From an uncultured Fusobacterium sp. (GTDB lineage Bacteria; Fusobacteriota; Fusobacteriia; Fusobacteriales; Fusobacteriaceae), in assembly GCA_900545035.1 (NCBI GenBank), contig UQXM01000046.1, positions 1 through 12,299 on the forward strand: DNA of 12,299 nucleotides. The letters are read 5' to 3'. How positions within the stretch are numbered: position 1 is the first letter of the stretch; each line of letters opens with the position of its first letter. Made by a program: the position numbers and the translations under genes. Below are positions 1 to 6,445 of this stretch, one piece after another. Below the pieces are notes generated by a model. It did no database searches. It was not told where the DNA came from and saw nothing but the letters and a program-made list of their open reading frames with translations.

Positions 1-1
1 T

Positions 2-49
2 GGAAAAATATTTGGAGTTTCATTGAAAGACATTAAAAAAAACGGATAA
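2..49 (+). CDS. Possible C-terminal tail of an upstream gene (partial)
   Basis: The first 49 bases can be read as the last 15 codons of a gene entering from the left (GKIFGVSLKDIKKNG, then TAA at 47-49). The peptide looks protein-like and is followed 22 bases later by a hairpin terminator, which fits a gene end. A second frame also stays open to a stop at 34-36 (WKNIWSFIERH), so the reading frame is not certain. No function can be assigned from so few residues. Confidence 0.3.
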   Translation, partial: GKIFGVSLKDIKKNG

Positions 50-71
50 CTTAAAATTTATAATTTAATTG

Positions 72-111
72 AAAAAGCAGAATGTTGATTAAATAAACAC
101 TCTGCTTTTTT
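72..111 (-). terminator. Rho-independent terminator of the flavoprotein gene, possibly bidirectional
   Basis: A 15-bp stem (72-86 pairing with 96-110) encloses a 9-base loop, and both ends of the stem are A/T runs. Read on the - strand the only imperfect pair (82/100) becomes a G-U wobble, while on the + strand it is an A-C mismatch. The - orientation is therefore favoured, matching the flavoprotein stop codon at 120-122. Because a + gene may end at 49, it may also stop rightward transcripts. Confidence 0.8.
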
Positions 112-119
112 AATTACAG

Positions 120-546
120 TTATAAAGAAAGTTCTTCCTTTATAGTTCCTGTTATATCAAGAATTTTTATTTCTGCATTTTCAACTGAAAAAACTTCAAA
201 TATAGGATTGTCTGCACTCTTATAAATATTTTTTATCATAGGAATACTTACACATTCTTCTTTTATTTTTATATCCTTTGTAAATACTGCTTTTCCGCTT
301 ATTCTTATCCATGTAAAATCTTTAGCTGATGTACAAATCTCAATATATGGATTTTTCTCCATTTGTTTGTACACATTTTTTTTTATTATTTGTACAGAAA
401 AAAAGTTTTCCCTCTTTTTCCAAAAGAAACATAAAAGGACGACATTTTGCTTTTTCGTCAATTCCCACAGTTGCAAGATACTGTACCGGATTTTCTCTTA
501 AAAATTTTACAGCTCTTTCAATTCTTTCAATTTTATTATTATTCAT
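120..546 (-). pseudogene. Pyridoxamine 5'-phosphate oxidase-like flavoprotein, frameshifted in an A9 run
   Basis: Two overlapping frames together give one continuous PPOX-fold protein. The 5' frame starts at ATG 544-546 (MNNNKIERIERAVKFL), after AGGAGG at 554-559 with 7-base spacing. As read, it runs through the T9 run at 376-384 (A9 on the coding strand) into CVQTNGEKSIY and a stop, giving 68 aa. Removing one A restores TNNKKNVYKQMEKNPYIEI and the 3' frame to the stop at 120-122, giving 141 aa, normal for small FMN-binding PPOX-like or 'nitroimidazole resistance' proteins. The N-terminal strand around residues 22-50 and the following CTNNKKNVYKQ segment fit that family, which binds FMN or heme; the substrate is unknown. 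It could be a true pseudogene, a homopolymer sequencing error, or a gene rescued by slippage on A9. It is divergent from an HxlR regulator, which is its likely controller. Confidence 0.82.
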
Positions 547-569
547 AATACCGCCTCCTAAATATTTAT

Positions 570-598
570 TTGCATAAGTTTCCTTGTGAGAATATAAT
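570..598 (+). promoter_or_regulatory. Candidate promoter of the HxlR-family gene
   Basis: A -35 TTGCAT at 570-575 is separated by exactly 17 bases from a perfect -10 TATAAT at 593-598. The predicted start is near 605, giving a leader of about 80 bases before the ATG at 687. The same TTGCAT-17-TATAAT arrangement occurs upstream of the AEC permease gene in this window. The -10 overlaps that of the opposite-strand promoter. Confidence 0.65.
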
Positions 599-622
599 AT
601 ATCTATAAAGAAAAAAAGTAAA
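594..622 (-). promoter_or_regulatory. Candidate promoter of the PPOX-like gene, sharing the -10 with the HxlR promoter
   Basis: Reading the - strand, a -35 TTTACT (617-622) is followed after 17 bases by a -10 TATTAT (594-599). This is five bases of the same AT-rich block that gives TATAAT on the + strand. The start is predicted near 587, about 40 bases upstream of the ATG. The two promoters cannot be occupied at once, so the genes are probably expressed competitively or co-regulated. Confidence 0.6.
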
Positions 623-651
623 GTAGGCACTATTTTGTGCTGTAGGTACCT
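623..651. promoter_or_regulatory. Candidate operator for the HxlR-family regulator
   Basis: This stretch holds two near-identical copies, GTAGGCAC (623-630) and GTAGGTAC (642-649), 19 bases apart. It also has a small inverted repeat GCAC/GTGC (627-630 and 637-640) and an 8-base palindrome AGGTACCT (644-651). It is the most GC-rich, most structured part of the intergenic region. It abuts the -35 of the PPOX promoter and lies downstream of the predicted HxlR start, a position where a bound dimer could repress both. HxlR proteins bind short inverted repeats between divergent genes; assignment to this site is inference. Confidence 0.4.
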
Positions 652-686
652 TTAAGAAACTATTGTATAAAATGGAGGGATTTAAT

Positions 687-1010
687 ATGAAAAAACAACT
701 TCCTGAATGTCCTGTGGAAGTTACTCTTACAATGATAAGCGATAAATGGAAAGTTTTAATTTTAAGAGATTTATTGAACGGAACAAAAAGATTTGGAGAA
801 CTGAAAAAGTCCATAGGAAATATATCACAAAAAGTTCTTACATCTAATCTTCGTTCTATGGAAGAAAGCGGACTTCTTACAAGAACTGTTTATGCCGAAG
901 TTCCTCCCCGAGTTGAATACACTCTTACACAAACAGGATATAGTCTAAAACCTGTAATTGAAGCTATGTTTATATGGGGAAATTTATACAAAACAAATTC
1001 AGAAAAATAA
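687..1010 (+). CDS. HxlR-family winged helix-turn-helix regulator
   Basis: A 107-aa protein beginning MKKQLPECPVEVTL, with the family's winged helix core. Residues 20-31 (KWKVLILRDLLN) form the first helix, 36-63 the HTH (RFGELKKSIGNISQ, then SNLRSMEESGLL) and 66-84 the wing with VEYTLTQTG. Family members such as YodB, HypR and QorR bind DNA as dimers, and several sense electrophiles or oxidants through a cysteine near the N-terminus. Cys8 here is in that position, so redox or quinone sensing is plausible but not shown. The ATG at 687 is chosen because GGAGGG (674-679) is spaced 7 bases from it; an in-frame ATG at 663 lies upstream of that site and would add eight residues. It is divergent from the PPOX-like gene, its likely target, and a promoter and candidate operator lie between them. 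mfd follows after 48 bases and may be partly co-transcribed. Confidence 0.93.
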   Translation: MKKQLPECPVEVTLTMISDKWKVLILRDLLNGTKRFGELKKSIGNISQKVLTSNLRSMEESGLLTRTVYAEVPPRVEYTLTQTGYSLKPVIEAMFIWGNLYKTNSEK

Positions 1011-1058
1011 AATTATTATTGATAATATACACAAAAAGTAAAAAGTACAGGAGGAGTT

Positions 1059-4055
1059 ATGTTTAAGCAGAACACCTTTTCACAAAATGATTTATACAGA
1101 GGTTCTCTGCCGTTTTTTCTGGCTGAAGAAAAAAAGGGAGTAGTATTTCTCGCATCTTCAAATAAAAATATTGAAGATTATTACTACACACTGAAAGACA
1201 TTTATAATGGAAATATTTTAAAAATAGATGATTTTGAAAATGAAAACGACGAATACAAAAAAAATTACTCCCTTATAGATTGCCTTAAAAACAGCAAAAA
1301 ATATATAATTCTTATCTCTCTTCAAGGGATAATGAAAAAATATGTTAAGGAAGGAGAAATTCTTTCTTTTGAAAAAGGAGAAAGAATAAAAAGAAAAGAG
1401 CTGGAAGAAAAATTGATAAAAAGCGGATATACTAAAAATTATCTGGTTGAAAAAGAAATGGAATATTCTCTTCGTGGGGATATTTTAGATATTTTTCCAT
1501 TGAGCAGCGAGCTTCCTTACAGAATAGAATTTTTTGATGATGAGATAGAAAGAATAACGGAATTTGATTTTTACACACAAAAAAGTATTGAAGAAAAAAG
1601 TTCTGTTCATATGTATATAGACAAAAATAATAATAAAAGATTTTTATTTTTGGATATTTTAAAATCTTTTAATAATAATCTTGAAAAATGCTATATTGAA
1701 AATACAGAAATTTTAAAATATAAACTGGAAGAATTCATTTTAAAAAACAGGGATATGGAAAATGAATACAGAGAAATTTTTTCGCAAACTGTTTCAGATT
1801 TTATTCCAATAGAAACCAAAAGGCTTGATTTTGATAAAGTAAAAAAATATGAAGATTTGGAAATTATAAAAAAAGAAAGCAAAAAACAAAAAATTTTAAT
1901 TCTTTCAGAAGAGAAAAAAAGGTATGATGAAATTTTTGCAGAGTGTAAAAATATAGAAATAAAAAAATATCCTCATTATGAAGGATTTTATGCAGAAAAT
2001 ACTCTTGTTCTTACAGACAGAGAGATTAAAGGGATAAGAGTAAAAAAAGAAATCCGTACCCGCGGAGGAGTAAGATATGAAAATATCACACAAATAAGAG
2101 AAGGAGATTATATTATCCATGAGAATTTCGGAGTGGGAAAATATCTTGGTATTGAGGTTATAGACGGAGGGGACTACCTGATGATTCAATATGCAGGAGA
2201 AGACAAGCTCTATGTTCCCACAGAAAATCTCAACAGAATAGAAAAATATATCTGTGACCCGGGAAATGTTCCCGAAATTTATACTCTGGGACGAAAAGGA
2301 TTTAAGAAAAAAAGAGAAAAGCTTGAAAATGAGATGAAAGAGTTTGCACAGGAGCTTATTGCTGTTCAGGCAAGAAGAAAAACTGCTGTGGGATATTCTT
2401 TCTCTAAAGATACTGTGTGGCAGGAGGAATTTGAAGAAGGTTTCCCTTATACAGAAACCAAAGACCAACTGGAAGCCATCAGAATGGTAAAACAAGACAT
2501 GGAATCAGACAGAGTTATGGACAGAATAATCTGCGGAGATGTTGGATTTGGAAAAACAGAAGTTGCAATGAGAGCTGCTTTTAAAGCTGTAAATGACGGA
2601 AAACAGGTACTTATTATCGCACCGACAACTGTTCTGGCTGACCAGCACTATGAAAGATTTAAAGAAAGATTTCAAAATTATCCTGTAAACATTTCTCTTA
2701 TGAGCAGAATAAGCACAGAAAAAGAGCAGAGGGAAACTGTAAAAAAAATGGCTCTGGGAGGAGTTGATATTGTCATCGGTACACACAGACTTTTATCCGA
2801 TGATATATATCTTTCAAATTTAGGGCTTGTAATTGTGGATGAAGAACAAAAATTTGGAGTAAAAGCAAAAGAAAAACTGAAAAAAATGAAAGAAAATGTA
2901 GATCTTTTAACTCTTACTGCAACACCTATTCCGAGAACTCTTAATCTTGCACTGCTGGGAATAAGGGATATCTCTGTAATAAAAACAGCTCCGCCGAACA
3001 GACTTCCCATAGAAAATATTCTTATTGACAATAATAAAGAAACAATAAGAGATATAATTATGAAAGAAATCGGAAGGGAGGGACAAGTATTCTATATTTA
3101 TAACTCTATCTACGGAATGGAATATAAAGCAAAAGAACTTGCAAAAATTCTTCCAACTTATATAAAAGTAGGATATGCTCATGGAAGAATGCCGGCAAAA
3201 CAGATAAAAGATATACTCAGCCAATTTGAAAACGGCGATATTGATGTTCTTCTTACAACTACCATTGTAGAAAACGGAATAGACATAGAAAATGCCAATA
3301 CAATTATAATAGAAGGAATTGAAAAACTTGGTCTTTCGCAAATTTATCAGTTAAGAGGCCGTGTGGGAAGAGGAAAAAAGAAAGCATATTGTTATCTTGT
3401 AACTGACAGCGAAAGAAAATATAATAAAAAAACAAATTTGAGAAAAGAAAGTATAGAAAAAATTCAGGGACTTGGTGTTGGATTTAACCTTTCCCTTGAA
3501 GATATGAATATAAGGGGAGCAGGAGAAATTCTGGGAGAAAAACAACACGGAGCATTGGAAACTTTTGGATATAATCTGTATATGAAACTTCTGCAGGAGG
3601 AAATCGAAAAACAGAAAGGGGAATACAAAACAAAATCCGATGTTAAAATTTCTCTCAACGAAACTGCCTACATTCCGAAAGAATATATTGAAGAATATGA
3701 GAAAATCAATATTTATAAAAGAGCTGTTGAAATGACAGAACTTTCCGATATTGAAAATCTTTTTGCAGAAATTGAGGATAGATTTGGAAAAGCACCTCTT
3801 GAAGTAAAAAATCTTTTCAAATTTTTAAAAATAAAATCTCTTGCTGTAAAATATGGCGTATCCGAAATTACAAAAGAAGAAAACGGCTCTTATTTTATGA
3901 AATTTGACAAGGAAAAAATCATTCCCGAAAAAATTATCGGTATGATTACTACAGGAAAATGTAAGCTTAAAGGAAAAGACAGTATTATATATAATAAAGA
4001 TATTACCGAATTTTTCAAAGAATATGAGGAGGAAAAAATTGAAGGAATTTTATAG
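1059..4055 (+). CDS. mfd: Transcription-repair coupling factor Mfd
   Basis: A 998-aa ATP-dependent DNA translocase that pushes stalled RNA polymerase off damaged DNA and recruits UvrA for nucleotide excision repair. The order fits the family. A UvrB-like N-terminal region (about 1-200) includes LRGDILDIFPL and RIEFFDDEIERI. A CarD-like RNA-polymerase interaction domain starts near 345 (EGDYIIHENFGVGKY at 349). The helicase core has Walker A GDVGFGKTE (493-501), Walker B DEEQ (594-597), LTATPIPRTL, QLRGRVGRG (764-772) and the translocation motif DMNIRGAGE (815-823). A TRCF C-terminal domain covers about 860-960. E. coli and Bacillus proteins are about 150 residues longer, and the difference here is mainly in the N-terminal half. 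The ATG is preceded by AGGAGG (1049-1054). mazG begins inside the last codons. No helicase motif is missing. Confidence 0.98.
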   Translation: MFKQNTFSQNDLYRGSLPFFLAEEKKGVVFLASSNKNIEDYYYTLKDIYNGNILKIDDFENENDEYKKNYSLIDCLKNSKKYIILISLQGIMKKYVKEGEILSFEKGERIKRKELEEKLIKSGYTKNYLVEKEMEYSLRGDILDIFPLSSELPYRIEFFDDEIERITEFDFYTQKSIEEKSSVHMYIDKNNNKRFLFLDILKSFNNNLEKCYIENTEILKYKLEEFILKNRDMENEYREIFSQTVSDFIPIETKRLDFDKVKKYEDLEIIKKESKKQKILILSEEKKRYDEIFAECKNIEIKKYPHYEGFYAENTLVLTDREIKGIRVKKEIRTRGGVRYENITQIREGDYIIHENFGVGKYLGIEVIDGGDYLMIQYAGEDKLYVPTENLNRIEKYICDPGNVPEIYTLGRKGFKKKREKLENEMKEFAQELIAVQARRKTAVGYSFSKDTVWQEEFEEGFPYTETKDQLEAIRMVKQDMESDRVMDRIICGDVGFGKTEVAMRAAFKAVNDGKQVLIIAPTTVLADQHYERFKERFQNYPVNISLMSRISTEKEQRETVKKMALGGVDIVIGTHRLLSDDIYLSNLGLVIVDEEQKFGVKAKEKLKKMKENVDLLTLTATPIPRTLNLALLGIRDISVIKTAPPNRLPIENILIDNNKETIRDIIMKEIGREGQVFYIYNSIYGMEYKAKELAKILPTYIKVGYAHGRMPAKQIKDILSQFENGDIDVLLTTTIVENGIDIENANTIIIEGIEKLGLSQIYQLRGRVGRGKKKAYCYLVTDSERKYNKKTNLRKESIEKIQGLGVGFNLSLEDMNIRGAGEILGEKQHGALETFGYNLYMKLLQEEIEKQKGEYKTKSDVKISLNETAYIPKEYIEEYEKINIYKRAVEMTELSDIENLFAEIEDRFGKAPLEVKNLFKFLKIKSLAVKYGVSEITKEENGSYFMKFDKEKIIPEKIIGMITTGKCKLKGKDSIIYNKDITEFFKEYEEEKIEGIL

Positions 4056-4803
4056 ACTTGTAGAAATAATGGATATTCTTCGTGGAGAAAACGGCTGTCC
4101 TTGGGACAAAGAGCAGACTCTTGAAAGTTTAAAGCCCTCTTTTCTGGAGGAAGTGTATGAAACAATCGAAGCTATGGATAAAGGCGGAGAAGAACTTAAA
4201 GGAGAATTGGGAGATGTTCTTCTTCATGTGGTGTTTCAGGCAAAAATTGCCAAAGAAAAAGGGGAATTTGATATAGAAGATGTGGCTCACGAAATCTGCG
4301 AAAAATTAATAAGACGCCACCCACATATTTTTTCAAATGTTCATGTGGAAAACAGCAATGATGTTTCAGTGAACTGGGAAAAAATTAAAAGAGAGGAAAA
4401 ACTTCATAAAAACAGAAAATCTGTTCTTGACGGAATACCAAAAGCTCTTCCTGCCCTTTTAAAAGCTGAAAAAATGCAGAAGAAAGCAGCTTCCTGTGGT
4501 TTTGACTGGGACAATCCCCAAGATGTTTTCAATAAAATAAAAGAAGAGCTTTGTGAAGTACAGGAAGCGGCAGAAGAAAAAAATCACGAACATCTTGAGG
4601 AAGAAATAGGCGACCTTCTTTTTGCAGTTGTAAATTATGCCCGTCATATGAAAATAAATTCTTCTGAAGCATTAAGAAAATGTACAGAAAAATTTGACAG
4701 AAGATTCAGATATGTGGAACAGCACTGCAACCTTGAAAAAGCTGATTTGAAAGAAATGGATTATTTTTGGGAAGAAGCGAAAAAATCAGAAAAAAGAAAG
4801 TAA
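4039..4803 (+). CDS. mazG: Nucleoside triphosphate pyrophosphohydrolase MazG
   Basis: A 254-aa protein hydrolysing NTPs and dNTPs to monophosphates and pyrophosphate, a house-cleaning role; E. coli MazG also lowers ppGpp. Two MazG domains are visible, as in the E. coli enzyme. The first has GCPWDKEQT, EEVYE (37-41) and ELGD (56-59); the second has EELCEVQEA (from 169) and EEIGD (188-192). These are the Glu/Asp Mg2+ ligands of the all-alpha NTP pyrophosphatase fold. I choose TTG 4039-4041 as start: GAGGAGG (4026-4032) is 6 bases upstream, and the product then begins at the family-like KEFYRLVEIMDILR. The upstream in-frame ATG at 4024 overlaps that ribosome binding site, which would be translated as MRRKK. 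The gene overlaps mfd by 17 bases, so translation is probably coupled. It is equivalent to the C-terminal part of Bacillus YabN, which is also downstream of mfd. Confidence 0.96.
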   Translation: MKEFYRLVEIMDILRGENGCPWDKEQTLESLKPSFLEEVYETIEAMDKGGEELKGELGDVLLHVVFQAKIAKEKGEFDIEDVAHEICEKLIRRHPHIFSNVHVENSNDVSVNWEKIKREEKLHKNRKSVLDGIPKALPALLKAEKMQKKAASCGFDWDNPQDVFNKIKEELCEVQEAAEEKNHEHLEEEIGDLLFAVVNYARHMKINSSEALRKCTEKFDRRFRYVEQHCNLEKADLKEMDYFWEEAKKSEKRK

Positions 4804-4849
4804 TTTATTAAAAAAACAAAGAAAGATTAATAAAAATTCAAAAAAAATA

Positions 4850-4877
4850 TTGACTTATAAGAAAAATGAGGTATAAA
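4850..4877 (+). promoter_or_regulatory. Candidate promoter for rqcP-ispE-spoVG
   Basis: TTGACT (4850-4855), five of six consensus bases, is followed by 16 bases and TATAAA (4872-4877). It sits in the only gap (92 bases) of the + strand block. I see no terminator hairpin after mazG, so this promoter would add to read-through from mfd-mazG. The predicted start near 4884 leaves a very short leader before the ATG at 4896. Confidence 0.6.
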
Positions 4878-4895
4878 TAGTAGAAAGGGGAAACA

Positions 4896-5189
4896 ATGAG
4901 ATTAGATAAATTTTTAAAAGTAAGCAGAATTATAAAAAGAAGACCCATAGCAAAAATTGTTGTGGACGGAGGCAAGGCAAAAATTAACGGAAAAACTGCC
5001 AAAGCAAGTACGACACTTAAAACAGGGGATATTTTAGAACTTGAATATTATGATAAATATTTCAAATTTGAAATACTGGAAGTTCCTGAAGGAAATGTGT
5101 CTAAAGATAAAAGCAACGATTTGGTAAAAGTTTTGGACAGCAGAGGAATAGCTGTTGATTTAAGTTCAGACAAGGAGATTTTGGAATAA
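4896..5189 (+). CDS. rqcP: S4-domain RNA-binding protein RqcP (YabO/Hsp15 family)
   Basis: A 97-aa basic protein with one S4 domain. Its first residues, MRLDKFLKVSRIIKRRPIAK, closely match Bacillus YabO, now called RqcP. RqcP binds stalled 50S subunits carrying peptidyl-tRNA and works with RqcH to add C-terminal alanine tails that mark incomplete proteins for degradation. The S4 alpha-L motif covers about residues 1-50, with GKAKINGKTAKAS as the second half and KTGDILEL as the following strand. At 97 aa it is slightly longer than Bacillus YabO because of an acidic C-terminal tail. AAAGGGG (4884-4890) is 5 bases from the ATG. Its place directly after mazG matches the Bacillus yabN-yabO order, which strengthens the call over E. 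coli-type Hsp15. It shares one base with ispE. Confidence 0.92.
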   Translation: MRLDKFLKVSRIIKRRPIAKIVVDGGKAKINGKTAKASTTLKTGDILELEYYDKYFKFEILEVPEGNVSKDKSNDLVKVLDSRGIAVDLSSDKEILE

Positions 5190-6049
5190 TGCTTGTTAAT
5201 GTAAAAAGCAACGGAAAAATAAATATAGGACTTAATATTGTAGAAAAACTTCCAAATGGCTATCACAGTCTTGATATGATAATGGTTCCCATATCTCTTG
5301 CCGATGAATTAAAAATAAATTTCAAAGAAAAAAAAGGAAATCTTAAAATTTCATCAAATATAAAAGATATTCCCACAGATGAAAAAAATATTTTATGGAA
5401 AATATATGATGCTTTCTACAATTTTACAAAAATTGAAAAAGAAGAAATTGAAATATATCTTTACAAAGTTATTCCTCACGAAGCAGGACTTGGAGGAGGA
5501 AGTTCAAACGGAGCATTCTTTCTGAAAGAACTTAATAAATTTCATAAAAATATTTTAACAGATGATGAGCTTATTGTTTTAGGAAAAACTGTGGGAGCCG
5601 ACATTCCTTTCTTCATTAAAAACTATCCGTGCAGAGTGAAAGGAATAGGAGAAAATTTAGAAAAAATTGAAAATAATCTTAAATGCGATATAATTTTGGT
5701 AAAACCTGATTTTGGAGTATCAACAAAAGAAGCATATTCTCTTTACAGTACTCTTACTGAAAAAAAAGAAGCTGACATTGAAAAAATTGTATCAGGGCTT
5801 AAAGATAACAATATAAATATTGTTGAAGAATATTCAGAAAATATTCTGGAACAGGCTCTTCTTCTTTCAAATAAAAAAATACAAACTTTCAGAAAAGAGT
5901 TGGAAGAAAAATGCTGTATAAAATTTTTTATGTCAGGAAGCGGAAGCTGCTACTACACTTTCACACCTGTAGGTGAGGGAGAAAAAACAAAAGAGTTTTT
6001 AAAAACAATGCTAAACAACTGCCGTATTGAGAGCTGCAGTTTTTTATAG
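5189..6049 (+). CDS. ispE: 4-diphosphocytidyl-2-C-methyl-D-erythritol kinase IspE
   Basis: A 286-aa GHMP-family kinase that phosphorylates CDP-ME at the 2-hydroxyl using ATP, the fourth step of the MEP pathway to isoprenoids. All three GHMP signatures are present. Motif 1 is GKINIGLNI with Lys10. The glycine-rich ATP loop is AGLGGGSSNGA (99-109). The third motif near 248 is MSGSGSCYY, where most IspE proteins have a proline (SGSGP). The catalytic aspartate is D138 in VGADIPFF. Length is normal for the family. The ATG overlaps the rqcP stop as TAATG (5187-5191), so translation is probably coupled; AAGGAG lies about 11 bases upstream inside rqcP. Presence of ispE implies isoprenoids are made by the MEP rather than the mevalonate route. 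Confidence 0.96.
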   Translation: MLVNVKSNGKINIGLNIVEKLPNGYHSLDMIMVPISLADELKINFKEKKGNLKISSNIKDIPTDEKNILWKIYDAFYNFTKIEKEEIEIYLYKVIPHEAGLGGGSSNGAFFLKELNKFHKNILTDDELIVLGKTVGADIPFFIKNYPCRVKGIGENLEKIENNLKCDIILVKPDFGVSTKEAYSLYSTLTEKKEADIEKIVSGLKDNNINIVEEYSENILEQALLLSNKKIQTFRKELEEKCCIKFFMSGSGSCYYTFTPVGEGEKTKEFLKTMLNNCRIESCSFL

Positions 6050-6086
6050 GTTACAACATTACTAATTAAAGGATGGTGCATTGAGA

Positions 6087-6389
6087 ATGAAGATTACAGA
6101 CATTAGATTAAGAGCAGTGAAAAGTGAGAATGAAGTAAAATTAAAAGCATACGCTGATGTTACTTTCAACGGTTGCTTTGTAGTTCATGGTTTAAAAATA
6201 ATCGACGGGCAAAAAGGAATGTTTGTAGCTATGCCTTCGAGAAAAATGCCTGACGGAGAATATAAAGACATAGCACACCCTATCACTCCCGAACTTAGAA
6301 AAGAAATAACAGATACTGTTATTGCAAAATATAACGATGTGATGGCAACTGAGGGAGCATTGCCTGAAACAGAAGAAGCAGCTGAATAA
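6087..6389 (+). CDS. spoVG: SpoVG-family regulator
   Basis: A 100-aa SpoVG homologue. The family signature is intact: MKITDIRLR at the start, then CFVVHGLKIIDGQKGMFVAMPSRK, PDGEYKDIAHPITPELR and a C-terminal helix. SpoVG proteins are small nucleic-acid-binding regulators, named for a Bacillus sporulation and septation phenotype but widespread in non-sporulating bacteria such as Borrelia, where they bind DNA and RNA. The acidic tail (ETEEAAE) is usual. ATG 6087 gives the conserved N-terminus. A TTG at 6081 (LRM extension) is the alternative start, and AAAGGA (6068-6073) is better spaced for it (7 rather than 13 bases). It lies 37 bases after ispE and directly before a strong terminator, so it is the last gene of the + block. 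Confidence 0.95.
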   Translation: MKITDIRLRAVKSENEVKLKAYADVTFNGCFVVHGLKIIDGQKGMFVAMPSRKMPDGEYKDIAHPITPELRKEITDTVIAKYNDVMATEGALPETEEAAE

Positions 6390-6408
6390 ATAACTGATAT
6401 GATATAAT

Positions 6409-6435
6409 AAAGACGGTGTTGTTACACCGTCTTTT
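6409..6435 (+). terminator. Rho-independent terminator between convergent spoVG and sor
   Basis: A perfect 11-bp stem (6409-6419 with 6424-6434) has a 4-base loop TGTT and ends in TTTT on the + strand. On the - strand it ends in TTTATTAT. It lies 19 bases after the spoVG stop and 11 bases beyond the end of the superoxide reductase gene, so it probably serves both directions. Confidence 0.9.
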
Positions 6436-6445
6436 AATTAAAAAA

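Noticed and set aside
120..476. A 118-residue open frame that could be annotated as a separate gene
   Set aside because: Its first residues (MQLWELTKKQN) are the out-of-frame reading of the flavoprotein's N-terminal half; only the part after the A9 run looks like real protein, so it is the 3' half of the broken gene.
1011..1058. A separate mfd promoter in the 48-base gap
   Set aside because: AT-rich stretches such as TTGATA and ATAATAT occur, but no pair with correct order and spacing can be placed.
1691..3658. Long open frames antisense to mfd
   Set aside because: They are rich in Phe, Ser and Tyr as expected from reading A-rich coding DNA backwards, lack ribosome binding sites and resemble no family.
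4804..4895. A terminator after mazG
   Set aside because: Only A-rich DNA is present, with no hairpin of useful stability.
5447..5520. Asn in place of Asp in the IspE GGGSS loop, considered as a loss of function
   Set aside because: E. coli IspE also has Asn at this place (SSNAA), and the catalytic Asp138 and Lys10 are present.
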